Shown here in pieces: positions 24,390 to 32,402 of a stretch of 44,550 nt of DNA. Origin of the DNA: Streptomyces longispororuber (GTDB taxonomy: Bacteria; Actinomycetota; Actinomycetes; Streptomycetales; Streptomycetaceae); assembly GCF_014656095.1 (NCBI RefSeq), contig NZ_BNBT01000061.1, forward strand, positions 1 to 44,550, given 5' to 3'. Every line of letters begins with the position of its first letter. The stretch's first letter is position 1. The notes under the pieces were generated by a model. It was not told where the DNA came from, did not search any database, and saw only the letters and a program-made list of their open reading frames with translations. The position numbers and the translations under genes were made by a program.

Positions 24390-25808
24390 CTAGCTGTCGA
24401 AGCCGAGCCCCAGCCTGTCCATCGCCCGTAGCCACCCGCTGCGCCGGCCGCCCTGGGCGTCGGCGCGGGCGAGGGCCCTCTTGGTCAGGGTGATGCCCGC
24501 CCAGGCGAAGGGCTCCGGCGGGAACGGCAGGGGCTTGGAGCGGACCATCTCCAGGGCGGTGCGCTCCGTGCGCTCCCCGGCGAGCAGGTCCAGCATCACG
24601 TCGGCGCCGAAGCGCGTGGCGCCGACGCCGAGCCCGGTGTACCCGGCGGCGTACGCGACGCGGCCGCCGTGGGCCGTGCCGAAGAACGCCGAGAAGCGCG
24701 AGCAGGTGTCGATCGCGCCGCCCCACGCGTGCGTGAAGCGCACCCCTTCGAGCTGCGGGAAGCAGGTGAAGAAGTGGTCGGCGAGGCGCGCGTACGTCTC
24801 GGGGCGGTGGTCGTACTCGGCGCGCACCTTGCCGCCGAAGGGGTAGATGGCGTCGTACCCGCCCCACAGGATGCGGTTGTCGGCGGAGAGGCGGAAGTAG
24901 TGGAACTGGTTGGCCGCGTCGCCGAGGCCCTGGCGGTTGCGCCAGCCGATCGCGGCCATCTGCTCCGCGCTCAGCGGCTCGGTCATGAGGGCGTAGTCGT
25001 ACACCGGGACCGTGTACGCGCGCACCCGCCTGACCAGCGACGGGAACACGTTCGTGCCGAGGGCGACGTGCCGGGCGAAGACCCTGCCGTACGGGGTGCG
25101 CACGGCCATGCCCGCGCCTGCGGGGGCGAGCTGGAGCGCGGGCGTGTTCTCGTGGATCCGTACGCCGAGTTCGCGGCAGACGCGCTTGAGGCCCCAGGCC
25201 AGCTTCGCGGGGTGCACCAGCGCGACGCCGTCGCGGTCGTGGAAGCCGCCGAGGAAGGTCGGCGAGTCGACCTGCGCGCGCACCTCGTCGGCGTCCAGCA
25301 TCTCCGTGCCGCCGGTGAGGCCGCGGGCCGTCAGCTCCTCGTACGTCTCGTGGAGTTCGGCGAGCTGGTGCGGCTGGGTGGCGACGTCGATCTCGCCGGT
25401 GCGCTCGAACTCGCAGTCGATGGCGTAGCGCTCGACGGCGGCCTCGATCCCGTCGAGGTTGCGGCGGCCGAGCTCCTCCAGGGCGGCGATCTCCTGGGGC
25501 CAGCGGGCCAGGCCGTTGGGGGTGCCGTGGGTGAGGGACGCGGCGCAGAAGCCGCCGTTGCGGCCGGAGGCGGCCCAGCCGATCTCGCGGCCCTCGACGA
25601 GCACGACGTCGCGTGCGGGGTCGCGCTCCTTGGCGAGCAGGGCGGTCCACAGGCCGCTGTAGCCGCCGCCGACGACGAGCAGGTCGCAGCGCTCGTCGCC
25701 GACGAGGGCCGGTTCGGGTGCGGGCCGGGCCGGGTCGTCGAGCCAGTACGGGACCGGCTTGGCCTCGGCGAGTGCGGCGGTCCAGCGGTTCATGGCGCTA
25801 CCGGCCAT
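24390..25808 (-). CDS. FAD-dependent oxidoreductase, PuuB-like (gamma-glutamylputrescine oxidase candidate)
   Basis: This 472-residue DAO-family flavoprotein has the dinucleotide motif LLVVGGGYSGLWTALLAK (47-52 core) followed by VVLVEGREIGWAASGRNGGF, typical of PuuB/DadA-like enzymes. Near the C-terminus AYAAGYTGLGVG is the second FAD contact region. PuuB oxidises gamma-glutamylputrescine to the aminoaldehyde, and the position directly behind a polyamine transporter supports that role; other amine or amino-acid substrates are possible. The ATG has AGGGAG 8 nt upstream. It is the last gene of the binding protein-ATPase-permease-permease group, 81 bp after the second permease gene, with a G+C hairpin between them. 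Confidence 0.88.
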   Translation of the reverse strand: MAGSAMNRWTAALAEAKPVPYWLDDPARPAPEPALVGDERCDLLVVGGGYSGLWTALLAKERDPARDVVLVEGREIGWAASGRNGGFCAASLTHGTPNGLARWPQEIAALEELGRRNLDGIEAAVERYAIDCEFERTGEIDVATQPHQLAELHETYEELTARGLTGGTEMLDADEVRAQVDSPTFLGGFHDRDGVALVHPAKLAWGLKRVCRELGVRIHENTPALQLAPAGAGMAVRTPYGRVFARHVALGTNVFPSLVRRVRAYTVPVYDYALMTEPLSAEQMAAIGWRNRQGLGDAANQFHYFRLSADNRILWGGYDAIYPFGGKVRAEYDHRPETYARLADHFFTCFPQLEGVRFTHAWGGAIDTCSRFSAFFGTAHGGRVAYAAGYTGLGVGATRFGADVMLDLLAGERTERTALEMVRSKPLPFPPEPFAWAGITLTKRALARADAQGGRRSGWLRAMDRLGLGFDS

Positions 25809-25851
25809 GATGTCAACTCCCTAGGTACTGCTTGTCGGGTGCGGAGGGAAG

Positions 25852-25876
25852 GGCCGGCCGGTCCGGACGGCCGGCC
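25852..25876. other. G+C hairpin between the second permease and oxidoreductase genes
   Basis: GGCCGGCCG (25852-25860) pairs with CGGCCGGCC (25868-25876) around a 7-nt loop in the 81-bp gap. It could lower oxidoreductase expression relative to the transporter or protect the upstream mRNA. Confidence 0.55.
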
Positions 25877-25889
25877 GGAGGGTCGAGGG

Positions 25890-26693
25890 TCAGGTGGACT
25901 TCCTGTTGCGGCGCCTGCCGACGAGCATTCCGGCGAGCACCAGGACCACGGCGACGAGGAACATCGCCGTACCGATCACATTGATCTGAACGGGCGTGCC
26001 CCGCTGCGCGGATCCCCAGACGAACATGGGGAACGTCACAGTGGACCCGGCGTTGAAGTTCGTGATGATGAAGTCGTCGAACGACAGCGCGAAGGCGAGC
26101 AGCGCTCCCGCCGCGATGCCCGGTGCCGCGATCGGCAGCGTGACCCGCAGGAACGTCTGCACGGGTCCGGCGTAGAGGTCCTGCGCGGCCTGTTCCAGAC
26201 GCGGGTCCATCGACATCACGCGGGCCTTCACGGCGGTGACCACGAAGCTCAGGCAGAACATGATGTGCGCGATCAGGACGGTCCAGAAGCCGAGCTGGGC
26301 GCCCATGTTGAGGAACAGCGTGAGCAGCGAGGCGGCCATGACCACCTCGGGCATCGCCATCGGCAGGAAGATCAGCGCGTTCACGGCGCCGCGGGCCCGG
26401 AAGCGGTAGCGCACCAGGGCGAAGGCGATCATCGTGCCGAGCACGGTGGCGCCCAGCGTCGCCCAGAACGCGATGCGCAGGCTGAGCGAGAGCGAGCCGC
26501 ACATGTCGGCGACGCCGCACGGGTCCTGCCAGGCCTCGGTGGAGAACTCCTGCCAGGAGTAGTTGAAGCGGCCCTTCGGCTTGTTGAAGGAGAACACCGT
26601 GACGACGACGTTGGGCAGCAGCAGATAGGCGAGCGTGAGCAGGCCGGCGATGACGACGAGGTTCCGGCGCAGCCAGCGGAAGGGCGTTCTCAC
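25890..26693 (-). CDS. Polyamine ABC transporter permease (PotC/PotI type)
   Basis: This 267-residue inner-membrane protein has six hydrophobic segments. The EAA loop that contacts the ATPase is EQAAQDLYAGPVQTFLRVTLP (about 167-187), and SFDDFIITNFNAG marks the PotC/PotI subgroup. The GTG start (26691-26693) overlaps the upstream stop by one base (TAGTG). The open frame extends far left in the antisense permease region, but that part is not family-like. It forms the translocation pore with the preceding permease. The stop is followed by a hairpin and the PuuB-like gene. Confidence 0.93.
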   Translation of the reverse strand: MRTPFRWLRRNLVVIAGLLTLAYLLLPNVVVTVFSFNKPKGRFNYSWQEFSTEAWQDPCGVADMCGSLSLSLRIAFWATLGATVLGTMIAFALVRYRFRARGAVNALIFLPMAMPEVVMAASLLTLFLNMGAQLGFWTVLIAHIMFCLSFVVTAVKARVMSMDPRLEQAAQDLYAGPVQTFLRVTLPIAAPGIAAGALLAFALSFDDFIITNFNAGSTVTFPMFVWGSAQRGTPVQINVIGTAMFLVAVVLVLAGMLVGRRRNRKST

Positions 26694-27619
26694 TAGACCA
26701 GGTCCTCCGTCCCCGCCTTGCGGATGTAGAACGTCACCATGAGCAGGATGGCGGCCATGAGGAGGAACGACAGGGCCGCGGCCGTCGGGTAGTCCAGGAT
26801 GCGCAGGAACTGCGTCTGGATCACGTTGCCGACCATGCGGGTGTCGGTGGAGCCGAGCAGGTCGGCGTTGACGTAGTCGCCCGCGGCCGGGATGAAGGTG
26901 AGCAGCGTGCCGGAGACGACACCGGGCATCGACAGCGGGAACGTGACCTTGCGGAACGTCGTGGAGGGCCGGGCGTAGAGGTCGCCCGCGGCCTCGTGCA
27001 GCCGCGGGTCGATCCGCTCCAGGGACGTGTACAGCGGCAGCACCATGAACGGCAGGAAGTTGTACGTGAGCCCGCAGACCACGGCGAGCGGCGTGGCGAG
27101 GACGCGGTCGCCGTCGGTGGCGCCGAGCCAGTTGGTGACGTCCAGGACGTGCAGCGCGTTCAGCGCGCCGACCACGGGCCCGCCGTCGGCGAGGATCGTC
27201 TTCCAGGCAAGGGTGCGGATGAGGAAGCTGGTGAAGAAGGGCGCGATGACGAGGACGAGGATCAGGTTGCGCCAGCGGCCCGCGCGGAACGCGATGAGGT
27301 ACGCCAGCGGATAGCCGAGCAGCAGGCACCCGGCCGTGGCGGCGCCCGCGTACAGCACCGAGCGCAGGAACTGCGGCCAGTAGTCGCCGAGCGCCTCCCC
27401 GTACGTGGCGACGTGCCAGGTGACCTCGTACCCCTCCTCCAGGGAGCCGGTCTGCACCGACGTGGAGGCCTGGTAGACCAGCGGCAGCGCGAAGAAGACG
27501 AGCAGCCACAGCAGGCCGGGCAGCAGCAGCCAGTACGGGACGAGGCGGCCGCGCCTGCGGGGCCCGGCCGGCGGCGGGGCACCGTCGGTGGGCGCGGGCG
27601 CCTGGACGGGGGCCGTCAC
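26693..27619 (-). CDS. Polyamine ABC transporter permease (PotB/PotH type)
   Basis: This 308-residue inner-membrane protein has six hydrophobic helices after a Pro-rich cytoplasmic N-terminus. The EAA loop reads HEAAGDLYARPSTTFRKVTFP (about 208-228), and the FIPAAGDYVNADLLGS segment is typical of PotB/PotH. The GTG start (27617-27619) overlaps the ATPase stop by 4 nt (GTGA), so the genes are coupled. It pairs with the next permease to make the channel. Confidence 0.93.
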   Translation of the reverse strand: MTAPVQAPAPTDGAPPPAGPRRRGRLVPYWLLLPGLLWLLVFFALPLVYQASTSVQTGSLEEGYEVTWHVATYGEALGDYWPQFLRSVLYAGAATAGCLLLGYPLAYLIAFRAGRWRNLILVLVIAPFFTSFLIRTLAWKTILADGGPVVGALNALHVLDVTNWLGATDGDRVLATPLAVVCGLTYNFLPFMVLPLYTSLERIDPRLHEAAGDLYARPSTTFRKVTFPLSMPGVVSGTLLTFIPAAGDYVNADLLGSTDTRMVGNVIQTQFLRILDYPTAAALSFLLMAAILLMVTFYIRKAGTEDLV

Positions 27620-28761
27620 GCGTCCTCCTCGACCTTCTCGATGCCCGCCTCGACGTCCTGGCCCGCGTCGAGGCCGAAGGTGTGGGCGGGGTTCCAGTGC
27701 AGGACGACCTCGGCGCCGGGGGTGAGCCGGGGGTCGCGCTCGACGTTCTGCGCGTACACCTCGAAGGCGGCGCACACGGGGCTGTCGATCACGTACTGCG
27801 TGGAGACGCCGAGGAAACTGGCGGCGGCGATGCGGCCCGTGAGGCGGTTGCGGCCGTCCGGGACGGTGCCCGCGTCGTCGGCGTGGGCCAGGCTGATCTT
27901 CTCGGGGCGGACGCCGGCGAGGACCTTTCCGCCGGGGCCCGTGGCGGCGGCGCACCGGTTCCTCGGCAGCACGAGCTTGCCGTCGCCCGCCGTGAGGACG
28001 ACGTCGTCGCCGCTGACGGAGTGCACCTCGGCCGCTATGAAGTTGGAGGTGCCGAGGAAGTTCGCGACGAACGTCGTGCGCGGGTTCTCGTACAGCTCGG
28101 CGGGGGCGCCCTGCTGCTCGACGCGGCCGCCGTTCATCACGGCGACGGTGTCGGCCATCGTCATGGCCTCCTCCTGGTCGTGCGTGACGTGGACGAAGGT
28201 GATGCCGACCTCGGTCTGGATGCGCTTGAGCTCCAGTTGCATCTGGCGGCGCAGCTTCAGGTCGAGGGCGCCGAGCGGCTCGTCGAGCAGCAGCACCTTG
28301 GGGTGGTTGATGAGGGCGCGGGCCACGGCGACGCGCTGCTGCTGGCCGCCGGAGAGCTGGTGCGGCTTCTTGCGGGCCTGCTCGCCGAGCTGGACCAGGT
28401 CGAGCATCTCGCCGACCTGCTTCTTCACGGACTTGATGCCGCGCCGGCGCAGGCCGAAGGCGACGTTCTCGAAGATGTCGAGGTGCGGGAAGAGCGCGTA
28501 CGACTGGAAGACGGTGTTCACCGGCCGCTTGTAGGGCGGCAGCGCGGTGACGTCCTGCTCGCCCAGGCACACGGTGCCGGTGCTGGGCTCCTCCAGTCCG
28601 GCGATCATGCGCAGGGTGGTGGTCTTGCCGCAGCCGGAGGCGCCGAGCAGGGCGTAGAAGGAGCCCTGGGGCACGGTGAGGTCGAGCGGGTGGACGGCGG
28701 TGAACGAGCCGTAGCGCTTGCTGATCCCGGTCAGGCGGACGTCGCCGCTGGTGTCGGTCAT
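27616..28761 (-). CDS. Polyamine ABC transporter ATP-binding protein (PotA/PotG type)
   Basis: The protein has 381 residues. All ATPase motifs are canonical: Walker A GASGCGKTT (40-48), signature LSGGQQQRVAVARAL, Walker B VLLLDEPLGALD and the H-loop VTHDQEEAM. A C-terminal TOBE-like regulatory region of about 130 residues (AGVRPEKISLAH) identifies the spermidine/putrescine group. The ATG at 28759-28761 has GGAAGAA upstream; the longer frame runs into the binding-protein gene. The gene lies 50 bp after the binding-protein gene and overlaps the first permease by 4 nt. Confidence 0.94.
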   Translation of the reverse strand: MTDTSGDVRLTGISKRYGSFTAVHPLDLTVPQGSFYALLGASGCGKTTTLRMIAGLEEPSTGTVCLGEQDVTALPPYKRPVNTVFQSYALFPHLDIFENVAFGLRRRGIKSVKKQVGEMLDLVQLGEQARKKPHQLSGGQQQRVAVARALINHPKVLLLDEPLGALDLKLRRQMQLELKRIQTEVGITFVHVTHDQEEAMTMADTVAVMNGGRVEQQGAPAELYENPRTTFVANFLGTSNFIAAEVHSVSGDDVVLTAGDGKLVLPRNRCAAATGPGGKVLAGVRPEKISLAHADDAGTVPDGRNRLTGRIAAASFLGVSTQYVIDSPVCAAFEVYAQNVERDPRLTPGAEVVLHWNPAHTFGLDAGQDVEAGIEKVEEDA

Positions 28762-28811
28762 GAGTTCTTCCCAGAGGTGTGAGCGGTCGGGGCGGGCGCG
28801 GGACCGGGGCG

Positions 28812-30056
28812 TCAGGCGCCCGCGAGCCGGGCGAACTTCTCCTCGTACGCGGTCTCTTCCTTCGGCGTGAGCGACCGGAAGGCGTGGGACTTCGCCGCCA
28901 TCTCCTTGTCCGGCAGGATCAGCGGGTTGCGCGCCGCCTTCGGGTCGATCCGGGCGAGCGCGTCCCGGACGCCGTCCACCGGGCACACGTAGTTGATGTA
29001 CGCGGCGAGCCGGGCGGCGGGCCCGGGCTCGTAGTAGTAGTCGATGAGCCGCTCGGCGTTGCGCTTGTGGCGCGCCTTGTTGGGGACCAGCAGGTTGTCG
29101 GTTGAGGTGATGTAGCCGCTGTCCGGGATCGCGAACTCGACGTCGGGGTTGGAGAGCTTGAGCTGGACGACGTCACCGGCCCAGGCCACGCACGCGGCGA
29201 GGTCGCCCTTGTCCAGGTCGGCGGTGTAGTCGTTGCCGGTGAAGCGGCGTATCTGCCACCGGTCGACGGCCTTCTGCAGGCGGGCGATCGCCGCGTCGAA
29301 GTCGTCGTCGGAGAACCGCGCCGGGTCCTTGCCCAGGTCGAGCAGGGTCATGCCGACGGTGTCGCGCATCTCGGACAGGAACCCCACGCGCCCCTTGAGC
29401 TTCGGCTCGTCGAGGAGCTGCGAGACGGAGGTGATCTCCTTGCCGTCCGTGGCCTTCTTGTTGTACGCGATGACGGCGGAGATGCCGGTCCACGGGTAGG
29501 AGTACGCGCGTCCGGGGTCCCAGTCGGGCGAGCGGAACTGGGCGGAGAGGTTGGCGTAGGCGTGCGGCAGGTGCGCCGGGTCGAGCTTCTGCACCCAGCC
29601 GAAGCGGATGAGGCGGGCGGCGAGCCAGTCGGTGACGCAGATGAGGTCGCGGCCGGTGTCCTGGCCCGCGGCGAGCTGCGGCTTGATCTTCCCGAAGAAC
29701 TCGCTGTTGTCGTTGATGTCCTCGGTGTACTTGACCGTGATGCCGGTGCGCTTCGTGAACGCGTCCAGGGTGGGCCGCCGCTCGTCGTCGTCCACGTCCA
29801 TGTACTCGGTCCAGTTGGAGAAGGTCACGCGCTTCTCCTTCGCCGAGCGGTCCTCGGCGGCGAGGCCGCCCGTGCCCCGGCCCGCGGCGGGGATGCCGCA
29901 GGCGCTCAGGGCGCCGAGGCCGCCCGCGGCGACCGCGGCGCCGCCGGTGGCGCGCAGCAGGGAGCGGCCGGTGAGCGCGTCCCGGCCGCCGCGCAGGCTC
30001 CGGTGCCAGGCGGCCCGCAGGGCCGGGGAGAGACGGTCGGGCTCGTACTGCTCCAT
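28812..30056 (-). CDS. Polyamine-binding lipoprotein of the ABC transporter (PotD-like)
   Basis: This 414-residue protein has a long N-terminal region, then the hydrophobic stretch AAVAAGGLGALSAC ending in a lipobox, with the lipidated cysteine at about C53. The mature part has the PotD-type features FSNWTEYMD, TGITVKYTEDINDNSEFF and GRDLICVTDW. It should capture putrescine or spermidine outside the membrane. The ATG at 30054-30056 has AAAGGG 11 nt upstream, and this site is formed by the last degenerate unit of a 16-bp repeat array in the leader. It heads the operon binding protein-ATPase-permease-permease-oxidoreductase. Confidence 0.92.
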   Translation of the reverse strand: MEQYEPDRLSPALRAAWHRSLRGGRDALTGRSLLRATGGAAVAAGGLGALSACGIPAAGRGTGGLAAEDRSAKEKRVTFSNWTEYMDVDDDERRPTLDAFTKRTGITVKYTEDINDNSEFFGKIKPQLAAGQDTGRDLICVTDWLAARLIRFGWVQKLDPAHLPHAYANLSAQFRSPDWDPGRAYSYPWTGISAVIAYNKKATDGKEITSVSQLLDEPKLKGRVGFLSEMRDTVGMTLLDLGKDPARFSDDDFDAAIARLQKAVDRWQIRRFTGNDYTADLDKGDLAACVAWAGDVVQLKLSNPDVEFAIPDSGYITSTDNLLVPNKARHKRNAERLIDYYYEPGPAARLAAYINYVCPVDGVRDALARIDPKAARNPLILPDKEMAAKSHAFRSLTPKEETAYEEKFARLAGA

Positions 30057-30067
30057 GCGCTGGTCTG

Positions 30068-30147
30068 CCCTTTCGGGAGGGTCCCTTGCGGGAGGGGTTC
30101 CTTGCGGGAGGGGTACCTTGCGGGAGGGTTCCTTGCGGGAGGGTGAG
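30068..30147. repeat. 16-bp tandem repeat in the binding-protein leader
   Basis: The unit CCTTGCGGGAGGGGTW begins at 30084, 30100, 30116 and 30131, with a degenerate copy at 30068. On the transcribed sense of the binding-protein gene each unit reads CCCTCCCGCAAGGAA, so each presents an AAGGA-like ribosome-binding core. Confidence 0.88.
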
Positions 30148-30180
30148 GGGGGCGCCGCCGGTCACGCGGCGCCCTCACCC
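30141..30180 (-). terminator. Terminator hairpin after the second aldehyde dehydrogenase gene
   Basis: GGGTGAG and GGCGCCGC on the left (30141-30158) pair with GCGGCGCC and CTCACCC on the right (30166-30180), leaving a small G bulge and a 7-nt loop. It lies 48 bp beyond the stop of the minus-strand aldehyde dehydrogenase gene and separates it from the transporter operon. Confidence 0.78.
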
Positions 30181-30228
30181 GGGTGTCGGCTGTCCCCCGC
30201 GGACCGGCCGCCGGTGGCCCGTCGGCCG

Positions 30229-31755
30229 CTACCGGTCCCCGAAGACCGTGCGGTGCCAGTCCTTGCGGGCGGCCGCGGTGTTGTCGAACATGACGTGCTT
30301 GATCTGCGTGTACTCCTCGAAGGAGTAGGCGGACATGTCCTTGCCGTAGCCGGAGGCCTTGTAGCCGCCGTGGGGCATCTCGCTGAGGATCGGGATGTGG
30401 TCGTTCACCCAGACGCACCCGGCCTTGATCTCGCGGGTGGCGCGCTGGGCGCGGAACACGTCCCGGGTCCAGGCGGAGGCGGCGAGCCCGTAGGGGGTGT
30501 CGTTGGCGAGCCGCAGCCCCTCGTCGTCGCCGTCGAAGGGCAGCACGACGAGGACGGGCCCGAAGATCTCCGCCTGTACGGCCTCGCTGTCCTGGGCGGC
30601 GCCGGTGATGAGGGTGGGGCGGTAGTAGGCGCCCGGGTGGTCGAGCGGGGCCCCGCCGGTGACCACGCAGGCGTAGGCCCGGGCCCGCTCGACGAAGGCG
30701 GCCACGCGGTCGCGGTGGGCGTGCGAGATGAGCGGCCCGAGGTCGGTGGCCGGGTCGAGGGGGTCGCCGAGCCGGACGGTCGCCATGAGGTCGGCGACCC
30801 CGGAGACGAAGGCGTCGTACAGGGGCCGCTGCACGTACGCGCGGGTCGCGGCGGTGCAGTCCTGGCCGCTGTTGATGAGCGCCCCGGCGACGGCGCCGTG
30901 CACGGCCGCCTCCAGGTCGGCGTCGTCGAACACGACGAAGGGGGCCTTGCCGCCCAGCTCCAGGTGCAGGCGCTTGACGGTGGCGGTGGCCAGCTCGGCG
31001 ACGCGCTTGCCGACGCCGGTGGAGCCCGTGAAGGACGTCATGGCCACGTCCGGGTGGCCGACGAGGTGCTCGCCGGCGTCGCGGCCCGCGCCCGTGACGA
31101 CGTTCACGACCCCGTCCGGGATGCCCGCCGCGGTGGCGGCTTCGGCGAACATCAGCGAGGTGAGCGGCGTCAGCTCGGAGGGCTTGAGCACGATGGTGTT
31201 CCCGGCGGCGATCGCCGGCAGGACCTTCCAGGCGGCCATCTGGAGCGGGTAGTTCCAGGGCGCGACGGACCCGACGACGCCGATCGGCTCCCGGCGGACG
31301 TACGAGGTGTGGTCGCCGCCGTCGTACTCCCCCGCGGACTGGCCCGAGAGGTGGCGGGCGGCCCCGGCGAAGAACGCGGTGTTGTCGACGGTCCCCGGCA
31401 CGTCGAACTCGCGGCTCAGCTTGATCGGCTTGCCGCACTGGACGGACTCCGCGCGGGCCAGGTCCTCGGCGCGGGCGGACAGTTCGGCGGCGAAGCGGTG
31501 CAGCGCGTCGGAGCGCTCGCCGGGGCTCGCGCCCGCCCAGCCGGGGAAGGCCTCGGCCGCGGCGGCCACGGCGGCGTCCACGTCCGCGGTGCCCGCCAGC
31601 TCGTAGCGGAGGACCTCCTCGCCGGTGGCCGGGTCGACGACCGCGTGGCCGCGGCCCGAGGTGCCCCGGGTGAGCCGCCCCGCGATGTACTGCGCGCCGT
31701 CCGCGAAGCGGTCCCGTGCCGGGAAGAACTGGTCACGCGCCTGGAATGTGTGCAT
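30229..31755 (-). CDS. Gamma-aminobutyraldehyde dehydrogenase-like aldehyde dehydrogenase (first copy)
   Basis: The protein has 508 residues. The active site is complete: N168 in APWNYP, E266 in LELGGKAP and C300 in NSGQDCTAATR, with EIFGPVL and PHGGYKASGYGKDMSAY near the end. The CTAATR and SGYGKD contexts are typical of the betaine/aminobutyraldehyde dehydrogenase group, which oxidises omega-aminoaldehydes to GABA or similar acids. The ATG at 31753-31755 has GGAGGAGAG upstream. It lies just before the polyamine uptake operon on the same strand, but a terminator and a repeat array separate them. A second, related enzyme lies at 39.2-40.6 kb. The exact substrate split between the two is unknown. 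Confidence 0.92.
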   Translation of the reverse strand: MHTFQARDQFFPARDRFADGAQYIAGRLTRGTSGRGHAVVDPATGEEVLRYELAGTADVDAAVAAAAEAFPGWAGASPGERSDALHRFAAELSARAEDLARAESVQCGKPIKLSREFDVPGTVDNTAFFAGAARHLSGQSAGEYDGGDHTSYVRREPIGVVGSVAPWNYPLQMAAWKVLPAIAAGNTIVLKPSELTPLTSLMFAEAATAAGIPDGVVNVVTGAGRDAGEHLVGHPDVAMTSFTGSTGVGKRVAELATATVKRLHLELGGKAPFVVFDDADLEAAVHGAVAGALINSGQDCTAATRAYVQRPLYDAFVSGVADLMATVRLGDPLDPATDLGPLISHAHRDRVAAFVERARAYACVVTGGAPLDHPGAYYRPTLITGAAQDSEAVQAEIFGPVLVVLPFDGDDEGLRLANDTPYGLAASAWTRDVFRAQRATREIKAGCVWVNDHIPILSEMPHGGYKASGYGKDMSAYSFEEYTQIKHVMFDNTAAARKDWHRTVFGDR

Positions 31756-31852
31756 CCCGCTCTCCTCCGCCACCCCTCCCGAAAAAGGGGCCGACGTCGT
31801 TCCAGATCGATTTGAGTGCCGATCCTGACAGAGGGCCCCTGGTCCAACAAGT

Positions 31853-31888
31853 GATTCCGTAGTTGCCTTTTGGTTACGCGACGGAATC
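31853..31888. promoter_or_regulatory. Inverted repeat upstream of the aldehyde dehydrogenase gene, candidate operator
   Basis: GATTCCGT (31853-31860) and ACGGAATC (31881-31888) form a perfect 8-bp inverted repeat with a 20-bp, relatively A+T-rich spacer, about 100 bp upstream of the aldehyde dehydrogenase start. A similar half-site occurs in the other aldehyde dehydrogenase/AsnC spacer at 40718-40727. Confidence 0.4.
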
Positions 31889-31960
31889 TGTCGACCAGGT
31901 GTCGAGTCCCCCGGGAAAAGGCAGGACGGAGTGTCCGTGGTGCGTGTCAGGGTGGCGTGC

Positions 31961-32077
31961 ATGAACGACAGCACGGGGGCGGGCGCGGTGCGCGCGACGG
32001 ACGACATCCGCTCGGTGGCGGAGCTGAGGGCCGCGGTGGAGGCGGGCCGGCGGGCCGCGCGGCTTCGCTTGCGCTGA
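31961..32077 (+). CDS. Small hypothetical protein, 38 aa
   Basis: A short frame encodes MNDSTGAGAVRATDDIRSVA and continues to ...RRAARLRLR before TGA. AGGGTGG ends 5 nt before the ATG. All but one of its codons end in G or C, as expected of a Streptomyces gene and unlike the surrounding repeats. A GTG at 31931 with AGGA upstream would give a 48-residue form. The product is charged and probably helical, without a signal peptide. It lies in the 647-bp space between the aldehyde dehydrogenase and adenosine deaminase genes. Function is unknown, and chance cannot be excluded at this length. Confidence 0.45.
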   Translation: MNDSTGAGAVRATDDIRSVAELRAAVEAGRRAARLRLR

Positions 32078-32091
32078 GCTGGGGCGGGTTT

Positions 32092-32333
32092 TCTTTCCCG
32101 CCCTCCCACCCGTGACACCCTGCCGCCAGGCGCGGCCCCAGCGCGGAGCGCTGTCCCGCCGTCGTGCGTTCTTCTCCCACCCGCCCACCCGTTGCTCCCC
32201 GGCTCCGCCCGCATGGCCCCGGCGCGGAGCGCTTTGCGCCGTTGTTGGTTTCTTCTCCCGCCCGCCCACCCGTGACCACCCCGGTGCCCAGAGCGGCCCC
32301 GGCGCGGAGCGCTTGTCCGTTTGCTTGTGGGGG
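32092..32333. repeat. ~80-bp tandem repeat, three units, upstream of adenosine deaminase
   Basis: CACCCGT anchors at 32107, 32186 and 32267 (spacing 79 and 81 bp) lie within TTCTTCTCCCACCCGCCCAC or close variants. Each unit ends with GGCCCCGGCGCGGAGCGCT or a one-base variant. No reading frame is maintained across units. The same core motif occurs in arrays A and B at 13.6-15.2 kb. Confidence 0.85.
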
Positions 32334-32402
32334 GCGCCTACGATGACCCCGACCCCTCGGGGGTCGCCCGATCAGCCGATCACCTTGTTCCGGGGAGGAA
32401 CC

